From CAYZJB01 sp964602985 (lineage in GTDB: Bacteria > CLD3 > SB21): 64,000 nt of DNA. Location of the stretch: the NCBI GenBank assembly GCA_964602985.1, contig CAZRTJ010000002.1, positions 62,001 through 126,000 of the forward strand. Direction: 5' to 3'. Positions 16,252-25,762 of the stretch are shown in pieces. Positions within the stretch are counted from its first letter, which is position 1; each line of letters opens with the position of its first letter. Under the pieces are notes generated by a model. The model was given only the letters and a program-made list of their open reading frames with translations. It was not told where the DNA came from and did not search any database. A program made the translations under genes and the position numbers.

Positions 16252-17171
16252 TGAAGACCGCGTTCGTATTTCCGGGCCAAGGCTCTCAGTTTGTCGGGAT
16301 GGCCAAAGATCTGGCGGCGGAATTTCCCGCGGCCAAGTCCATGTATTCGGTGGCGGCAGAAGTCCTGGGATACGATCTCGGAAGAATTTCGTTTGAAGGT
16401 CCGGAGGAGGAGCTGAAACAAACGTGGGTGACACAGCCTGCCATCTTCGTGCACTCCTGCGTCGTTCTGGAAATTTTGCGAAGTCGCGGAGAGGTTCGTT
16501 TCGACATGGTGGCGGGTCACAGTCTGGGAGAGTATTCGGCGCTGATGGCGGCGGGCGTGATGACATTTGAAGAGGCATTGAGGGTCGTCAAAGTTCGTTC
16601 CTCTGCCATGCAGGAAGCCGGCGAGACCCACCCCGGCACGATGGCGGCTGTGATTGGGATGGAAGCGGACAAGCTGGAGGAGATTTGTAGGCAGGCGTCG
16701 GCGTCCGGTATCGTCCAGTGCGCGAATTTCAATTCACCGGGTCAAATCGTGATTTCCGGATCGGTTGCCGGAGTGCGATCCGCGATGAACCTGGCCAAAG
16801 CCGCCGGGGCCCGAATGGTCAAAGAATTGGTTGTGAGCGGGGCTTTCCATTCCCCGCTGATGGCGTCAGCAGGAGAAAAAGTTCGGAACATCCTGAAGGA
16901 AGTCACACTTCGGGACGCGGCGGTCCCCGTCTACCCCAACGTCACGGCTCGTGCAGAGAGAGGATCCGCGGAACTCTCGTCGCTCCTGGTCGATCAGATC
17001 ACAGCGCCGGTGCGGTGGCAGGAGTCCGTTCAGAACATGATCGGAGACGGGGCGACTCGGTTTTTTGAGATCGGACCGGGGAATGTGCTGTCGGGGCTGG
17101 TGAAACGAATCGACAAGAACGTTTCATGTGAATGTATCGGTAAGGTTGAAGAACTAACCCGATACGCGTAG
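16251..17171 (+). CDS. fabD: Malonyl-CoA:ACP transacylase FabD
   Basis: The 306-residue protein starts 'MKTAFVFPGQGSQFVGM' and has the nucleophile Ser91 in 'GHSLGEYSAL' and catalytic His200 in 'GAFHSPLM', plus 'GQIVISG'. It loads malonyl groups onto ACP for all FabH/FabF condensations. ATG 16251 shares a base with the fabH stop; an in-frame GTG at 16239 only extends it into fabH. Confidence 0.96.
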   Translation: MKTAFVFPGQGSQFVGMAKDLAAEFPAAKSMYSVAAEVLGYDLGRISFEGPEEELKQTWVTQPAIFVHSCVVLEILRSRGEVRFDMVAGHSLGEYSALMAAGVMTFEEALRVVKVRSSAMQEAGETHPGTMAAVIGMEADKLEEICRQASASGIVQCANFNSPGQIVISGSVAGVRSAMNLAKAAGARMVKELVVSGAFHSPLMASAGEKVRNILKEVTLRDAAVPVYPNVTARAERGSAELSSLLVDQITAPVRWQESVQNMIGDGATRFFEIGPGNVLSGLVKRIDKNVSCECIGKVEELTRYA

Positions 17172-17189
17172 CGGGGAGAGATTCCCGAA

Positions 17190-17939
17190 ATGTGTTCTTT
17201 GGAAAACAAAACAGCCATCATCACCGGGTCTTCCGGAGGGATCGGCAAAGAGACGGCCAAATTCTTCCTCGACCGCGGGGCTAATGTCGTGATCAATGGA
17301 CGCGACGAGACGCGTCTGCGCGCGACGTATGACGAATTGGCGAAAGCGAATGCCAATCAGCTCTTGTCGGTCTGTGCGGATGTTTCCAGGCCGGACGATG
17401 TGAAGCGATTGTTTGATGAGGTCCAGCGCAAATGGGGCGCCATCGATATTCTGGTGAACAATGCCGCCATTTATCGGAACAGCCATATTGCACGAATGGA
17501 CGAAACGGAGTGGTCGGAGGTGATCGACAACAACCTGAAGAGCGCGTATTTGTGCTCGCGGTTTGCCGCGCGAGTCATGATGAAGGCGCGGAAAGGACGG
17601 ATTATCAATATCTCGTCTGTGGTTGCGTTGGGTGGAAATCCGTTTCAGGCAAATTATGCCGCGTCGAAGGCTGGAATGGACGGCATGATGATGGCAATTG
17701 CCAAGGAACTGGCGCCGTACGGCGTCACGGTGAATTCGGTCGCGCCGGGGTGGATTGACGCCGGCATGGCGAGACAATTTACTGAGGAGCAGAAGAAGGA
17801 ATTGCTCCAGTTCATCCCCATGCAGCGTCCGGGTCACGCGCGCGAAGTGGCCGCCGTCATCGCCTTCCTCGCTTCGGATGAGGCAAGTTACATCACCGGT
17901 CAGGTCATCCAGGTCGATGGCGGGCGAATCATTCGGTAG
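17190..17939 (+). CDS. fabG: 3-oxoacyl-ACP reductase FabG
   Basis: The 249-residue SDR has 'ITGSSGGIG' (NADPH loop), 'NNAA', catalytic Ser in 'NISSVVAL' and Tyr-x3-Lys in 'YAASKAG'. The C-terminal 'DEASYITGQVIQVDGG' is typical of FabG. It reduces 3-oxoacyl-ACP to 3-hydroxyacyl-ACP. GGGGAGAG lies upstream of ATG 17190. Position between fabD and acpP makes the FabG assignment firm despite the broad SDR family. Confidence 0.95.
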   Translation: MCSLENKTAIITGSSGGIGKETAKFFLDRGANVVINGRDETRLRATYDELAKANANQLLSVCADVSRPDDVKRLFDEVQRKWGAIDILVNNAAIYRNSHIARMDETEWSEVIDNNLKSAYLCSRFAARVMMKARKGRIINISSVVALGGNPFQANYAASKAGMDGMMMAIAKELAPYGVTVNSVAPGWIDAGMARQFTEEQKKELLQFIPMQRPGHAREVAAVIAFLASDEASYITGQVIQVDGGRIIR

Positions 17940-18025
17940 GTCAGGAATACAGATTCGAGAGACAAGATTTGTTGATAGCATAGAGTATCTGAACAGAAAC
18001 ACAACTTCACAGAAGGAGAACAGTC

Positions 18026-18277
18026 ATGACACGAGATGAGATCACGAAGAAGGTGCAGGAGATCATCGTCAAGAAATTGGGCGTGACCGAAGGCGAAGTC
18101 AAACCGGAGGCAAGCTACGTCGAGGATTTGGGCGCCGACTCGTTGGATCAGGTCGAGTTGGTAATGGAATTTGAAGACGCATTCAGCCTCGGCGAGAAAA
18201 TTCCGGAAGAGGAAGCGGCCAAGCTGACGACGGTCGGATCAACAATCGAGTATTTGGTCTCCAAGCTGGCCAAATAA
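18026..18277 (+). CDS. acpP: Acyl carrier protein
   Basis: The 83-residue acidic protein has the phosphopantetheine-accepting Ser39 in 'LGADSLDQVELVMEFED'. An 86-base gap after fabG and AAGGAG before ATG 18026 suggest extra expression of this abundant protein. A hairpin follows the gene at 18286-18309. Confidence 0.97.
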   Translation: MTRDEITKKVQEIIVKKLGVTEGEVKPEASYVEDLGADSLDQVELVMEFEDAFSLGEKIPEEEAAKLTTVGSTIEYLVSKLAK

Positions 18278-18285
18278 TTTCTTAT

Positions 18286-18309
18286 TGATCCGCTTTCGAC
18301 GGCGGATCA
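18286..18309 (+). other. Intergenic hairpin between acpP and fabF
   Basis: A perfect eight-base-pair stem, TGATCCGC / GCGGATCA, with an eight-base loop lies 9 bases after the acpP stop and 13 bases before fabF. No T-run follows, so it is not a simple terminator. It may protect the acpP message from 3' exonucleases or be a partial terminator that keeps ACP made in excess over FabF. Confidence 0.6.
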
Positions 18310-18322
18310 GAAAGGAAGACGG

Positions 18323-19564
18323 ATGAAATCACGGAGAGTCGTAGTCACGGGCGTGGGTGCTGTGTCCCCGATCGGCCATTCTGCAGCGGAGATGTGGCAA
18401 GCCATGATCCAGGGTAAGAACGGCGTAGATCGGATCACGTTGTTTGACGCTTCTCAACACGACACGAAATTTGCGGCCGAGGTGAAGAACTTCGATCCCG
18501 GCTCGTACATGGATAAGAAAGAAGTTCGCCGGACTGATCGGTTTACGCAATTTGCCATCGCGGCTTCTCGCATGGCAATCGATGATGCTCGGTTACGCGT
18601 AGCGGAGTTGGACGCCAACCGGATCGGTTGCATCATCGGGAGCGGGATCGGTGGATTTGCGACGTTTGAAAATCAGTTTGAAACGTATCTCCAAAAAGGC
18701 CCCTCGCGCGTGAGTCCGTATTTCATTCCGATGATGATCATCGACATTGCGGCGGGACAGGTGGCGATCTTGTTCGGACTCAAGGGGCCGAACTACGCGA
18801 CCGTGTCCGCATGCGCGACCGGCAGTCACGCGATTGGCGATAGCTACATGCTGATCCAGCGAGGGGATGCGGACGCGATGGTGTGCGGTGGTTCGGAGGC
18901 CGGTATCTGTCGGATGGGCGTAGCCGGGTTCAATGCCCTGAAGGCGCTGTCCACGCGCAACGACGATTATCTGCATGCCAGTCGACCGTTTGACAAGGAA
19001 CGGGACGGATTCGTCATCGGGGAAGGCAGCGGCGTGGTGGTCCTGGAGGAACTCACGCATGCACAGAAGCGCGGCGCGAGGATCTACTGCGAAGTGGTCG
19101 GGATGGGTTATACGGACGACGCATATCACATCACGGCTCCGGCCGAGGGCGGCGAAGGAGCTGCGCGGGCGATGCAGATCGCGCTGAACGATGCCAGCCT
19201 GCAAGCGAAGGACGTAGATTACATCAATGCGCACGGTACGTCAACAGAATACAACGACAAGAACGAGACCGCCGCCATCAAGACGGTCTTTCGCGAACAT
19301 GCGCGACAGTTGGTCGTGAGTTCCACCAAGTCGATGACGGGACATCTGCTGGGCGCCGCGGGCGGGATTGAATTCATCGCCTGTGCGTTCTCCATCCAGC
19401 ATTCCGTGATTCCGCCGACGATCAATTACCAAACGCCGGACGAGAATTGTGACCTCAACTATGCGCCGAACAAAGCCGTGGAGCGTGCGGTACATGTGGC
19501 GATGAGCAACACCTTTGGTTTCGGCGGCCATAATACATGTTTGGTGGTCAAACGCTTTGAATAG
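18323..19564 (+). CDS. fabF: 3-oxoacyl-ACP synthase II FabF
   Basis: The 413-residue KAS II enzyme has the Cys-His-His triad: Cys164 in 'SACATGSHAI', His304 in 'NAHGTST' and His341 in 'SMTGHLLGAAG'. It elongates acyl-ACP by two carbons. AAGGA precedes ATG 18323. It is the last fatty-acid gene of the cluster and slightly overlaps, or lies 10 bases from, the rnc start depending on which start rnc uses. Confidence 0.96.
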   Translation: MKSRRVVVTGVGAVSPIGHSAAEMWQAMIQGKNGVDRITLFDASQHDTKFAAEVKNFDPGSYMDKKEVRRTDRFTQFAIAASRMAIDDARLRVAELDANRIGCIIGSGIGGFATFENQFETYLQKGPSRVSPYFIPMMIIDIAAGQVAILFGLKGPNYATVSACATGSHAIGDSYMLIQRGDADAMVCGGSEAGICRMGVAGFNALKALSTRNDDYLHASRPFDKERDGFVIGEGSGVVVLEELTHAQKRGARIYCEVVGMGYTDDAYHITAPAEGGEGAARAMQIALNDASLQAKDVDYINAHGTSTEYNDKNETAAIKTVFREHARQLVVSSTKSMTGHLLGAAGGIEFIACAFSIQHSVIPPTINYQTPDENCDLNYAPNKAVERAVHVAMSNTFGFGGHNTCLVVKRFE

Positions 19565-19574
19565 CTCGTTTGTC

Positions 19575-20342
19575 ATGGGGCGGTGGTGGGGACGGTTTGC
19601 ATCGTGGCTGGGATGGGGAACGCAGACGCCATCCGGGGATGTTTTTGACTGGACTACGTTAGAATCTCGAATCGGCTATCGGATCGAAGACAAGGAAATC
19701 TTCGTCCAAGCTTTCAAACATCGTTCCTATCTCAGCGTCACCAGTGAATCCAGATGCAGATCGTATGAGCGGCTGGAATTCCTCGGCGATGCCGTCTTGA
19801 ACCTGGTGACGGCCACCCGTCTGTATCAGGAATATCCTGAAGTGGATGAGGGCGACCTTACGAAGAACAAGGCCAGTTTGGTCAACAAGCATGTCCTCGC
19901 CGATCGGGCGCGGAAGCTGGGGCTGGGCGAATTTGTCTTTTTGAGCGACGGAGAGGAGCGCTCTGGAGGCCGGGATCGATCTTCGATTTTGGCGGACTTG
20001 ATCGAAGCGGTGATCGGCGCCATCTTCCTGGATGGTGGTTACCGCGAGGCTCGAGACTTCATTCAGCGATGCGTCCTCACAGACATCCAGAAGCAATTGT
20101 CAGATGATATGACGACCAATTACAAAGGAGAATTGCTGGAGTTGGTTCAGGCTCAAGGATGGGGACTGCCGCAGTACATCGTGGTGGCCGAGGATGGGCC
20201 GGAGCATAGCAAGGAATTCAGCGTGAACGTGTCGATTCGGAGCAAAGAGTACGGTTTTGGAAAAGGCGGCACGAAGAAGGCCGCCGAGCAACAAGCGGCG
20301 CGGGAAGCCCTGCAGCGATTACGAAGAGAGGTAGATTCGTGA
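19575..20342 (+). CDS. rnc: Ribonuclease III
   Basis: The 255-residue protein has the RNase III signature 'YERLEFLGDAVLNL' (metal ligands Glu65, Asp72) and the second acidic pair in 'LADLIEAVIGAIFLDGG'. A C-terminal double-stranded-RNA-binding domain begins near residue 180 ('NYKGELLELVQAQGW', ending 'GGTKKAAEQQAA'). It processes rRNA and other structured RNAs. I chose ATG 19575; TTG 19557 (overlapping the fabF stop) is possible. Its stop overlaps the start of the UDP-glucose dehydrogenase gene as GTGA. Confidence 0.95.
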   Translation: MGRWWGRFASWLGWGTQTPSGDVFDWTTLESRIGYRIEDKEIFVQAFKHRSYLSVTSESRCRSYERLEFLGDAVLNLVTATRLYQEYPEVDEGDLTKNKASLVNKHVLADRARKLGLGEFVFLSDGEERSGGRDRSSILADLIEAVIGAIFLDGGYREARDFIQRCVLTDIQKQLSDDMTTNYKGELLELVQAQGWGLPQYIVVAEDGPEHSKEFSVNVSIRSKEYGFGKGGTKKAAEQQAAREALQRLRREVDS

Positions 20343-21640
20343 AAAATATTTGTGTCATTGGAACCGGGTATGTCGGATTGGTGTCCGGGGCGTGTCTGGC
20401 GGATTTTGGAAATCGAGTTGTCTGCGCGGATATCGATCGTGACAAGATTTCCAAATTGCAGCAAGGGGTCATTCCGATTTATGAGCCGGGTCTGCAGGAG
20501 GTCGTCGACCGTAACGTGAGGAAGGGTCGGTTGTTTTTTACGAGCGAGGTGGCGCAGGGAATCCGCGATTCTGAGGTGGTCTTCATCGCCGTGGGGACGC
20601 CGCCCGGGTCGGATGGTGAGGCGGATTTGTCGATCGTCTTTAACGTTGCAGAGACTATTGCGCAGAATTTGAATTCGTACAAAGTCATTGTCACCAAGAG
20701 TACCGTTCCGGCCGGCACGGGTGCGCAAGTGCGCAAAATCGTGCAGGAGCAAGGCCCCAGGAATGTGGAATTCGACGTGGTTTCTAATCCTGAGTTTCTG
20801 AGAGAAGGATCGGCCGTGGAGGACTTTCTGCGACCGGATCGCGTCGTGATTGGGAGTTCCAGCGACCGGGCGACAGACATTATGCGTGCGGTCTACCGGC
20901 CCCTGTACATCAATGAAACCCCCATGGTCATCACGACCGTCGAGAGTTCGGAGATGATCAAGTATGCGTCGAATGCGTTTCTTGCCGTGAAAATTTCGTA
21001 CATCAACGAGATTGCCAATATCTGCGAAGCGATCGGCGCGGATGTCCACGTGGTCGCCAAAGCGATGGGACTGGATGGCAGGATTAGTCCGAAATTTCTG
21101 CATGCGGGTGGAGGGTACGGAGGTTCTTGCTTTCCGAAGGATACGTCGGCTCTTGTCAAGACTGCAGAGAAGCACAATGTCGTTAACCGTGTCGTGCGGG
21201 CGGCGATCGAGGCGAATGAGTATCAGAAAATGAGGATGGTCGAGAAGATACGGTCGCTCGTCGGGAGCTTGAAGGGCAAGACGATCGGCCTCCTCGGATT
21301 GGCGTTCAAGCCCAACACGGACGACATACGGGATGCGACGTCACAAGTGATCATTCAGGAGACATTGAAGGCCGGCGGCGCTGTCCGCGGCTATGATCCG
21401 GTCGCGATGGACGCCATGAGGACGGTTTTCCCGTCGATCGAGTATTGCCGTGACTGCTATGAGGTCGCGACCGGTGCGGACTGTCTCGTGATCGTTACAG
21501 AGTGGAACGAATTCCGTGAGTTGGACTGGGAGAGAGTTGGCAATTTGATGCGACAGAAGAATGTCGTTGACTGCCGGAACGTGTATATGCCTGTTGAGGT
21601 CACGTCCATGGGATTCCAGTACCTCAGTGTAGGCAGATAA
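20339..21640 (+). CDS. ugd: UDP-glucose 6-dehydrogenase
   Basis: The 433-residue protein starts with a dinucleotide fold 'ICVIGTGYVGLVSGACLADFG'. It has 'GTPPGSDGEADLS', 'SNPEFLREGSAVEDFLRPDR' and the catalytic Cys264 in 'GGYGGSCFPKDTSAL'. It oxidises UDP-glucose twice to UDP-glucuronic acid, using NAD. GTG 20339 overlaps the rnc stop by four bases. UDP-GlcA would supply uronic acid or pentose units for the polysaccharide made by the genes downstream. Confidence 0.94.
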   Translation: MKNICVIGTGYVGLVSGACLADFGNRVVCADIDRDKISKLQQGVIPIYEPGLQEVVDRNVRKGRLFFTSEVAQGIRDSEVVFIAVGTPPGSDGEADLSIVFNVAETIAQNLNSYKVIVTKSTVPAGTGAQVRKIVQEQGPRNVEFDVVSNPEFLREGSAVEDFLRPDRVVIGSSSDRATDIMRAVYRPLYINETPMVITTVESSEMIKYASNAFLAVKISYINEIANICEAIGADVHVVAKAMGLDGRISPKFLHAGGGYGGSCFPKDTSALVKTAEKHNVVNRVVRAAIEANEYQKMRMVEKIRSLVGSLKGKTIGLLGLAFKPNTDDIRDATSQVIIQETLKAGGAVRGYDPVAMDAMRTVFPSIEYCRDCYEVATGADCLVIVTEWNEFRELDWERVGNLMRQKNVVDCRNVYMPVEVTSMGFQYLSVGR

Positions 21641-21654
21641 AGAGTAGATCGAGG

Positions 21655-21681
21655 TTGATTTGTTGGTAGGATTGTTATAAA
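21655..21681 (+). promoter_or_regulatory. Candidate promoter for the second dehydrogenase and downstream polysaccharide genes
   Basis: TTGATT (21655-21660) and TATAAA (21676-21681) are 15 bases apart. The -10 is preceded by TG one base upstream (extended -10), which would compensate for the short spacer. It lies in the 84-base gap between the two sugar dehydrogenase genes. Confidence 0.4.
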
Positions 21682-21724
21682 CTTCGCGCGCCTTGAAAAC
21701 GAGGACAGTAGAGGAGATGGGAGC

Positions 21725-23041
21725 TTGAAGCAGAAAATAATTGATCGACAGGCTCAAGTCGGAGTCATCGGATGCGGGTATGTTGGGCTGCCGCTTGCGG
21801 TGGAATTTGCATCGGCAGGCTTCCAGACCGTCTGCATCGATTTGGATCACGAGAAGGTTCAGAAGATCAACTCGGGAAGGAACTATATCGATGATATTCC
21901 GAACGAACGATTTGCGAAGGTTTGTCAGTCTGGCAAGCTGACGGGCACGTCCTCCTTTGACGGAGTCGGGAAACTGGATATTCTGTATATATGCGTCCCG
22001 ACGCCATTTACGGACAACAAGGAGCCGGATGTTTCCTTTATCGTGAATGCGGCTGAGGGTATTGCAAAGTCGTTACGCCCCGGACATTTGGTCATTCTAA
22101 AAAGCACGACATTTCCGGAAACCACGGAAAAGGTTGTTCTCCCGATTTTGAAAAAATCGGGTTTGGAAGTTGGCAAAGACTATTTCCTTGCCTTCAGTCC
22201 GGAGCGGATCGACCCAGGCAATAAGAAATGGACGACTGCCACGACTCCCGTAGTCGTTGGGGGTGTGACGCCCGCATGCACAGAACTTGCCTGCTTGATT
22301 AATTCCCAGATTATTGCCCAGGTCGTTCCTGTTTCCAATCCCCGCGTGGCAGAGATGACGAAGTTGCTGGAGAATATTTTTCGAAGCGTGAACATCGCGC
22401 TAGTGAACGAGTTGGCAATGTTATGCGACCGCATGGGAAACATTAACATTTGGGAAGCCATTCAGGCCGCTGCGACGAAGCCTTTCGGTTATATGCCCTT
22501 TTATCCGGGACCGGGAATTGGCGGACATTGCATCCTGATTGATCCGTATTACTTGTCCTGGAAGGCCCGCGGATATGATTTTCATACGAATTTCATCGAA
22601 CTGGCCGCGGAAGTCAATGAAGACATGCCTTACTATGTGTATGGACAGATTGTCGAATCGCTGGCCCGATTGGGAGTTCCGCTCCACAAAGCACGAGTCC
22701 TGGTGTTGGGAGCGGCGTTCAAGAAGGACGTGGACGACACCCGACACTCTCCATCCCTCAAAGTCATGGAGATCATGTTGCAGAATGGCGTGGAGAATAT
22801 TTCATACAACGATCCGTTCGTTCCGACCACGGAGGTTTTGGGCCGAAATTATGCATCCGTGGAGTTGAGTCTGTCAGTCCTTCAGACTGCGGACCTGGTT
22901 TTTGTCGGAACCGACCACAGTTCGTATGATTTTGCGATGGTCGTGCGGGAAAGTAAGTTCGTCGTGGATGCACGCAATGCCACAAAGAATGTCAAAGAAG
23001 GGCGGGAGAAGATCAAAGTTCTGGGGTCGGGTCGATCATGA
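21725..23041 (+). CDS. UDP-N-acetylhexosamine 6-dehydrogenase (WbpA/WecC type)
   Basis: The 438-residue protein is a second nucleotide-sugar dehydrogenase with 'VGVIGCGYVGLPLAVEFA', 'YICVPTPF', 'FSPERIDPGN' and catalytic Cys269 in 'GPGIGGHCILIDPYYL'. The 'GGHCIPxDPxYL'-type active site distinguishes the UDP-GlcNAc/UDP-ManNAc dehydrogenases from UDP-glucose enzymes. The start appears to be TTG 21725 behind GGGAG; no ATG lies near. The next gene, UDP-GlcNAc 2-epimerase, suggests UDP-ManNAc to UDP-ManNAcA (WecC-like), but UDP-GlcNAc (WbpA-like) is as plausible. Confidence 0.88.
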   Translation: MKQKIIDRQAQVGVIGCGYVGLPLAVEFASAGFQTVCIDLDHEKVQKINSGRNYIDDIPNERFAKVCQSGKLTGTSSFDGVGKLDILYICVPTPFTDNKEPDVSFIVNAAEGIAKSLRPGHLVILKSTTFPETTEKVVLPILKKSGLEVGKDYFLAFSPERIDPGNKKWTTATTPVVVGGVTPACTELACLINSQIIAQVVPVSNPRVAEMTKLLENIFRSVNIALVNELAMLCDRMGNINIWEAIQAAATKPFGYMPFYPGPGIGGHCILIDPYYLSWKARGYDFHTNFIELAAEVNEDMPYYVYGQIVESLARLGVPLHKARVLVLGAAFKKDVDDTRHSPSLKVMEIMLQNGVENISYNDPFVPTTEVLGRNYASVELSLSVLQTADLVFVGTDHSSYDFAMVVRESKFVVDARNATKNVKEGREKIKVLGSGRS

Positions 23042-24117
23042 GAGTGGTGAGCGTGGTTGGCGCCAGACCGAACTTCATGAAGATCGCTCCCTTGGCGCGA
23101 GCGTTTTCGAAGATGCCATCGATCGACCACAAAATTGTGCATACAGGTCAGCACTATGACGAGAAGATGTCGGATGTGTTCTTTCGGGACCTGGAAATTC
23201 CGACTCCCGATGTTTTTCTGGGTGTCGGCTCGGGTTCTCATGCGCAACAGACAGCCGACATCATGATTCGATTCGAGAAAGCGTGTCACGATTTGCGACC
23301 CGATGCTGTGTTGGTCGTTGGTGATGTGAATTCGACGGCGGCATGCGCCATGGTTGCGGCGAAGCTCGTCATTCCGATCATCCATGTCGAGGCAGGCCTG
23401 CGAAGTTTTGACCGTGCCATGCCCGAGGAAATAAACCGCGTCGTGACGGATGCGTTGTCCGATCAATTGTTTGTCACCGAGGAGAGCGGGGTTCAAAACC
23501 TGATGCGTGAGGGAAAGCGACCCGATCAGATCTTTAAGGTCGGCAACGTCATGATTGATTCTTTGATCCATGCTGAGTCGGCAGTGAATCGGTCGGGCAT
23601 CCTGGAGCCTATGGGTGTCCAAGGTAAAGGTTTTGCTGTCGCGACGATTCACCGACCTTCGAATGTGGACGATCCGGCGGCTCTGGCAAAGATCGTGGAA
23701 ATCCTGGCCGACGTATCCAAACGATTTCCGGTCGTATTTCCGGTGCATCCGCGCACTTCAAAGGCGCTTCGGGAGTCTTCGTTTGATTTGCCCGGGGTTC
23801 TGCTGTGCGATCCCATGCCATACACGGATTTTCTTGCGTTGCTCAAGAATGCAGCGGTGGTGCTGACCGATTCTGGAGGAGTGCAGGAAGAGACGACCTA
23901 TCTTCGGGTGCCGTGCATCACATTGCGAACGACAACGGAACGTCCCGTGACCGTAGAAGTTGGGACAAACATCGTGATTGGACTTGACAGAACGCTTCTA
24001 GACGAATGCCTGACGCAGGTTGAGTGTAAGAAGTATAAGAAGGGTACTATGCCGGATCTCTGGGACGGTCATGCGGCGGAGAGAATTGCATCGGTGATAG
24101 CGGAGACGTGGAATTGA
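23038..24117 (+). CDS. wecB: UDP-N-acetylglucosamine 2-epimerase (non-hydrolysing)
   Basis: The 359-residue protein has the WecB features 'VVGARPNFMKIAPL', 'HTGQHYDEKMS', 'GDVNSTAA', 'HVEAGLRSFDRAMPEEINR' and 'DSGGVQEE'. It interconverts UDP-GlcNAc and UDP-ManNAc in the cytoplasm. ATG 23038 overlaps the dehydrogenase stop as ATGA and its own stop overlaps the export gene start (TGATG), so the three genes are coupled. With the preceding dehydrogenase it would give UDP-ManNAcA. Confidence 0.94.
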   Translation: MRVVSVVGARPNFMKIAPLARAFSKMPSIDHKIVHTGQHYDEKMSDVFFRDLEIPTPDVFLGVGSGSHAQQTADIMIRFEKACHDLRPDAVLVVGDVNSTAACAMVAAKLVIPIIHVEAGLRSFDRAMPEEINRVVTDALSDQLFVTEESGVQNLMREGKRPDQIFKVGNVMIDSLIHAESAVNRSGILEPMGVQGKGFAVATIHRPSNVDDPAALAKIVEILADVSKRFPVVFPVHPRTSKALRESSFDLPGVLLCDPMPYTDFLALLKNAAVVLTDSGGVQEETTYLRVPCITLRTTTERPVTVEVGTNIVIGLDRTLLDECLTQVECKKYKKGTMPDLWDGHAAERIASVIAETWN

Positions 24118-25739
24118 TGCGAACGGCGAGTTGGTTCATACTCATAGCGTTGTGGAATGTGTTGTGCATAGACTCACTACACGCGCAGACCCAATCGGAG
24201 AAGGAAGAACGAAAAGACATCGAGTCGTTGGAATTTCGGGTTGGGACGGTAGAGGATATCGTTAATCCGAAAGAATATCTCATTGGTCCTGGGGACCAAA
24301 TGGTCGTCTCCATATGGGGTCAGGTCAGCCGCTCGCTCATTTCTGTAGTTTCACCAGAGGGTGCGATTATTATTCCGTCGGTGGCGGAAATCGATGTGCG
24401 GGGGTTGTCCTTACTGGAGGCGAAGGAGAAGATCAAAAAGGAAGTGTCTCGGGTCTATGTGAACGCCGACATTTCGGTGAATTTGATGACACCTCGAACA
24501 TTCAAGGTCAACGTAACCGGCGCGAGCGTCAAGAAGTCGAGTGTCGACGTGACCGCGATGGACCGGGTATCGTGGGTGGTCAAACAGGTGGTTGATTCGA
24601 AGGACTCCCTGATGTCCCAGCGCAATATCAGGATAGTCAGGAAGACGGGTGAAATTCTTCGAGTGGATATGGTTCGCCGCAATCAATCGGGGACTCTGGC
24701 CACAGATCCTCGAATGACCAATGGAGATTTTGTTTCCATTCCGGCCAGGGCGGCCGAATTCTTCGTGTATGGACCGGTGGCGTATCCGGGAGCGTACGAA
24801 TTCGTGCCGGGTGAGCGATTGTTGGATATTATAGAACTATGTGGTGGACTTAAACACAGTATTGACTCATCACACGTTGAAATCGTCAGTTTTATCCGAG
24901 ATACATCGCGGACGTTCCGATTGAGGTCGTTGGATTTGGCCGCAGCTTACCGGAATTTGGCAGACACGAACTTCAATCCGGTGGTTTCAGCGGATGATCG
25001 GATCTATTTTAAGGAGAAGGCTAACTTTCGACAGAAAGCCAATGTTGAGGTGATGGGGGAAGTGAATGTACCCGGGGTATATCCGATCATGGACCGGCAG
25101 ACGAGACTGAGCGAGATCATACTAAAGGCAGGAGGATTGACGCGGGACGCAAGTCTGGAGAACGTTCTCATCTCGCGTCTAGCCAAGGATGCAGGGACAC
25201 CGGATCGGGAATTCGAGCGGCTCAAGCTGACACCGCTTGTGGAAATGACGGAGATTGAACGATCTTATTTCAAATCAAAGACCCGCAGTCTGAACCCCAA
25301 CGTTCAAACAGACTTTGTCAGACTCTTCTCAGATGCGAAGATACAGTCAACATTTGATGTTACTCTGCAGGATGAAGATCACATTTTTGTCGGAAGAACA
25401 AGGCAAACAGTGACCGTTCTGGGTGGTGTTGTCTTGCCGGGTTTGTTTGATCTGAATGCCGGCTCGGACTATCGTTTCTATGTCGAGAAAGCCGGGGGAT
25501 TCGCCAAGAAAGCCAGGCGCGGTGACATCAAGATCATCAAGTCAGCGACGAAGCAATGGCTGGACGCGGACGAAGATGTCGACATTCAGGACGGGGATGT
25601 AATTTTTGTTCCTGAAAAGGAGCCGGTAGATGGGTGGAAGATATTCAGGGAGACGCTGGCGACGTTGGGGCAAATCGTTGGAATTGCTGCAAGTGTTGTC
25701 ACGATCTACGTGCTGATCGATCAGCTAAGTAAGCCATAA
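24117..25739 (+). CDS. Wza-like polysaccharide export protein with SLBB domains
   Basis: The 540-residue protein has a signal peptide (1-24, ending 'DSLHAQ') and a Poly_export domain ('YLIGPGDQMVVSIWGQV', about 50-135). At least three SLBB-type domains follow ('VYGPVAYPGAYEF', 'EVMGEVNVPGVYPI', 'VLGGVVLPGLFDL'). A hydrophobic helix lies at the very C-terminus (about 512-535). No lipobox Cys is visible in the leader. Family members form the outer-membrane or trans-envelope channel for capsule and exopolysaccharide. An in-frame GTG at 24108 is an alternative start. It is longer than E. coli Wza, as is usual for multi-SLBB types. Confidence 0.88.
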   Translation: MRTASWFILIALWNVLCIDSLHAQTQSEKEERKDIESLEFRVGTVEDIVNPKEYLIGPGDQMVVSIWGQVSRSLISVVSPEGAIIIPSVAEIDVRGLSLLEAKEKIKKEVSRVYVNADISVNLMTPRTFKVNVTGASVKKSSVDVTAMDRVSWVVKQVVDSKDSLMSQRNIRIVRKTGEILRVDMVRRNQSGTLATDPRMTNGDFVSIPARAAEFFVYGPVAYPGAYEFVPGERLLDIIELCGGLKHSIDSSHVEIVSFIRDTSRTFRLRSLDLAAAYRNLADTNFNPVVSADDRIYFKEKANFRQKANVEVMGEVNVPGVYPIMDRQTRLSEIILKAGGLTRDASLENVLISRLAKDAGTPDREFERLKLTPLVEMTEIERSYFKSKTRSLNPNVQTDFVRLFSDAKIQSTFDVTLQDEDHIFVGRTRQTVTVLGGVVLPGLFDLNAGSDYRFYVEKAGGFAKKARRGDIKIIKSATKQWLDADEDVDIQDGDVIFVPEKEPVDGWKIFRETLATLGQIVGIAASVVTIYVLIDQLSKP

Positions 25740-25762
25740 ACTTTTACCCAGTAGCAGCGTGT

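Noticed and set aside
17940..18025. Separate promoter for acpP in the fabG-acpP gap
   Set aside because: The gap is suggestive, but I could not find a -35/-10 pair with sensible spacing, so no promoter is listed.
20153..21175. 340-codon minus-strand open frame across rnc and ugd
   Set aside because: It runs antiparallel to two certain genes, has an Arg/His-rich composition typical of a reverse-complement shadow, and shows no family motif.
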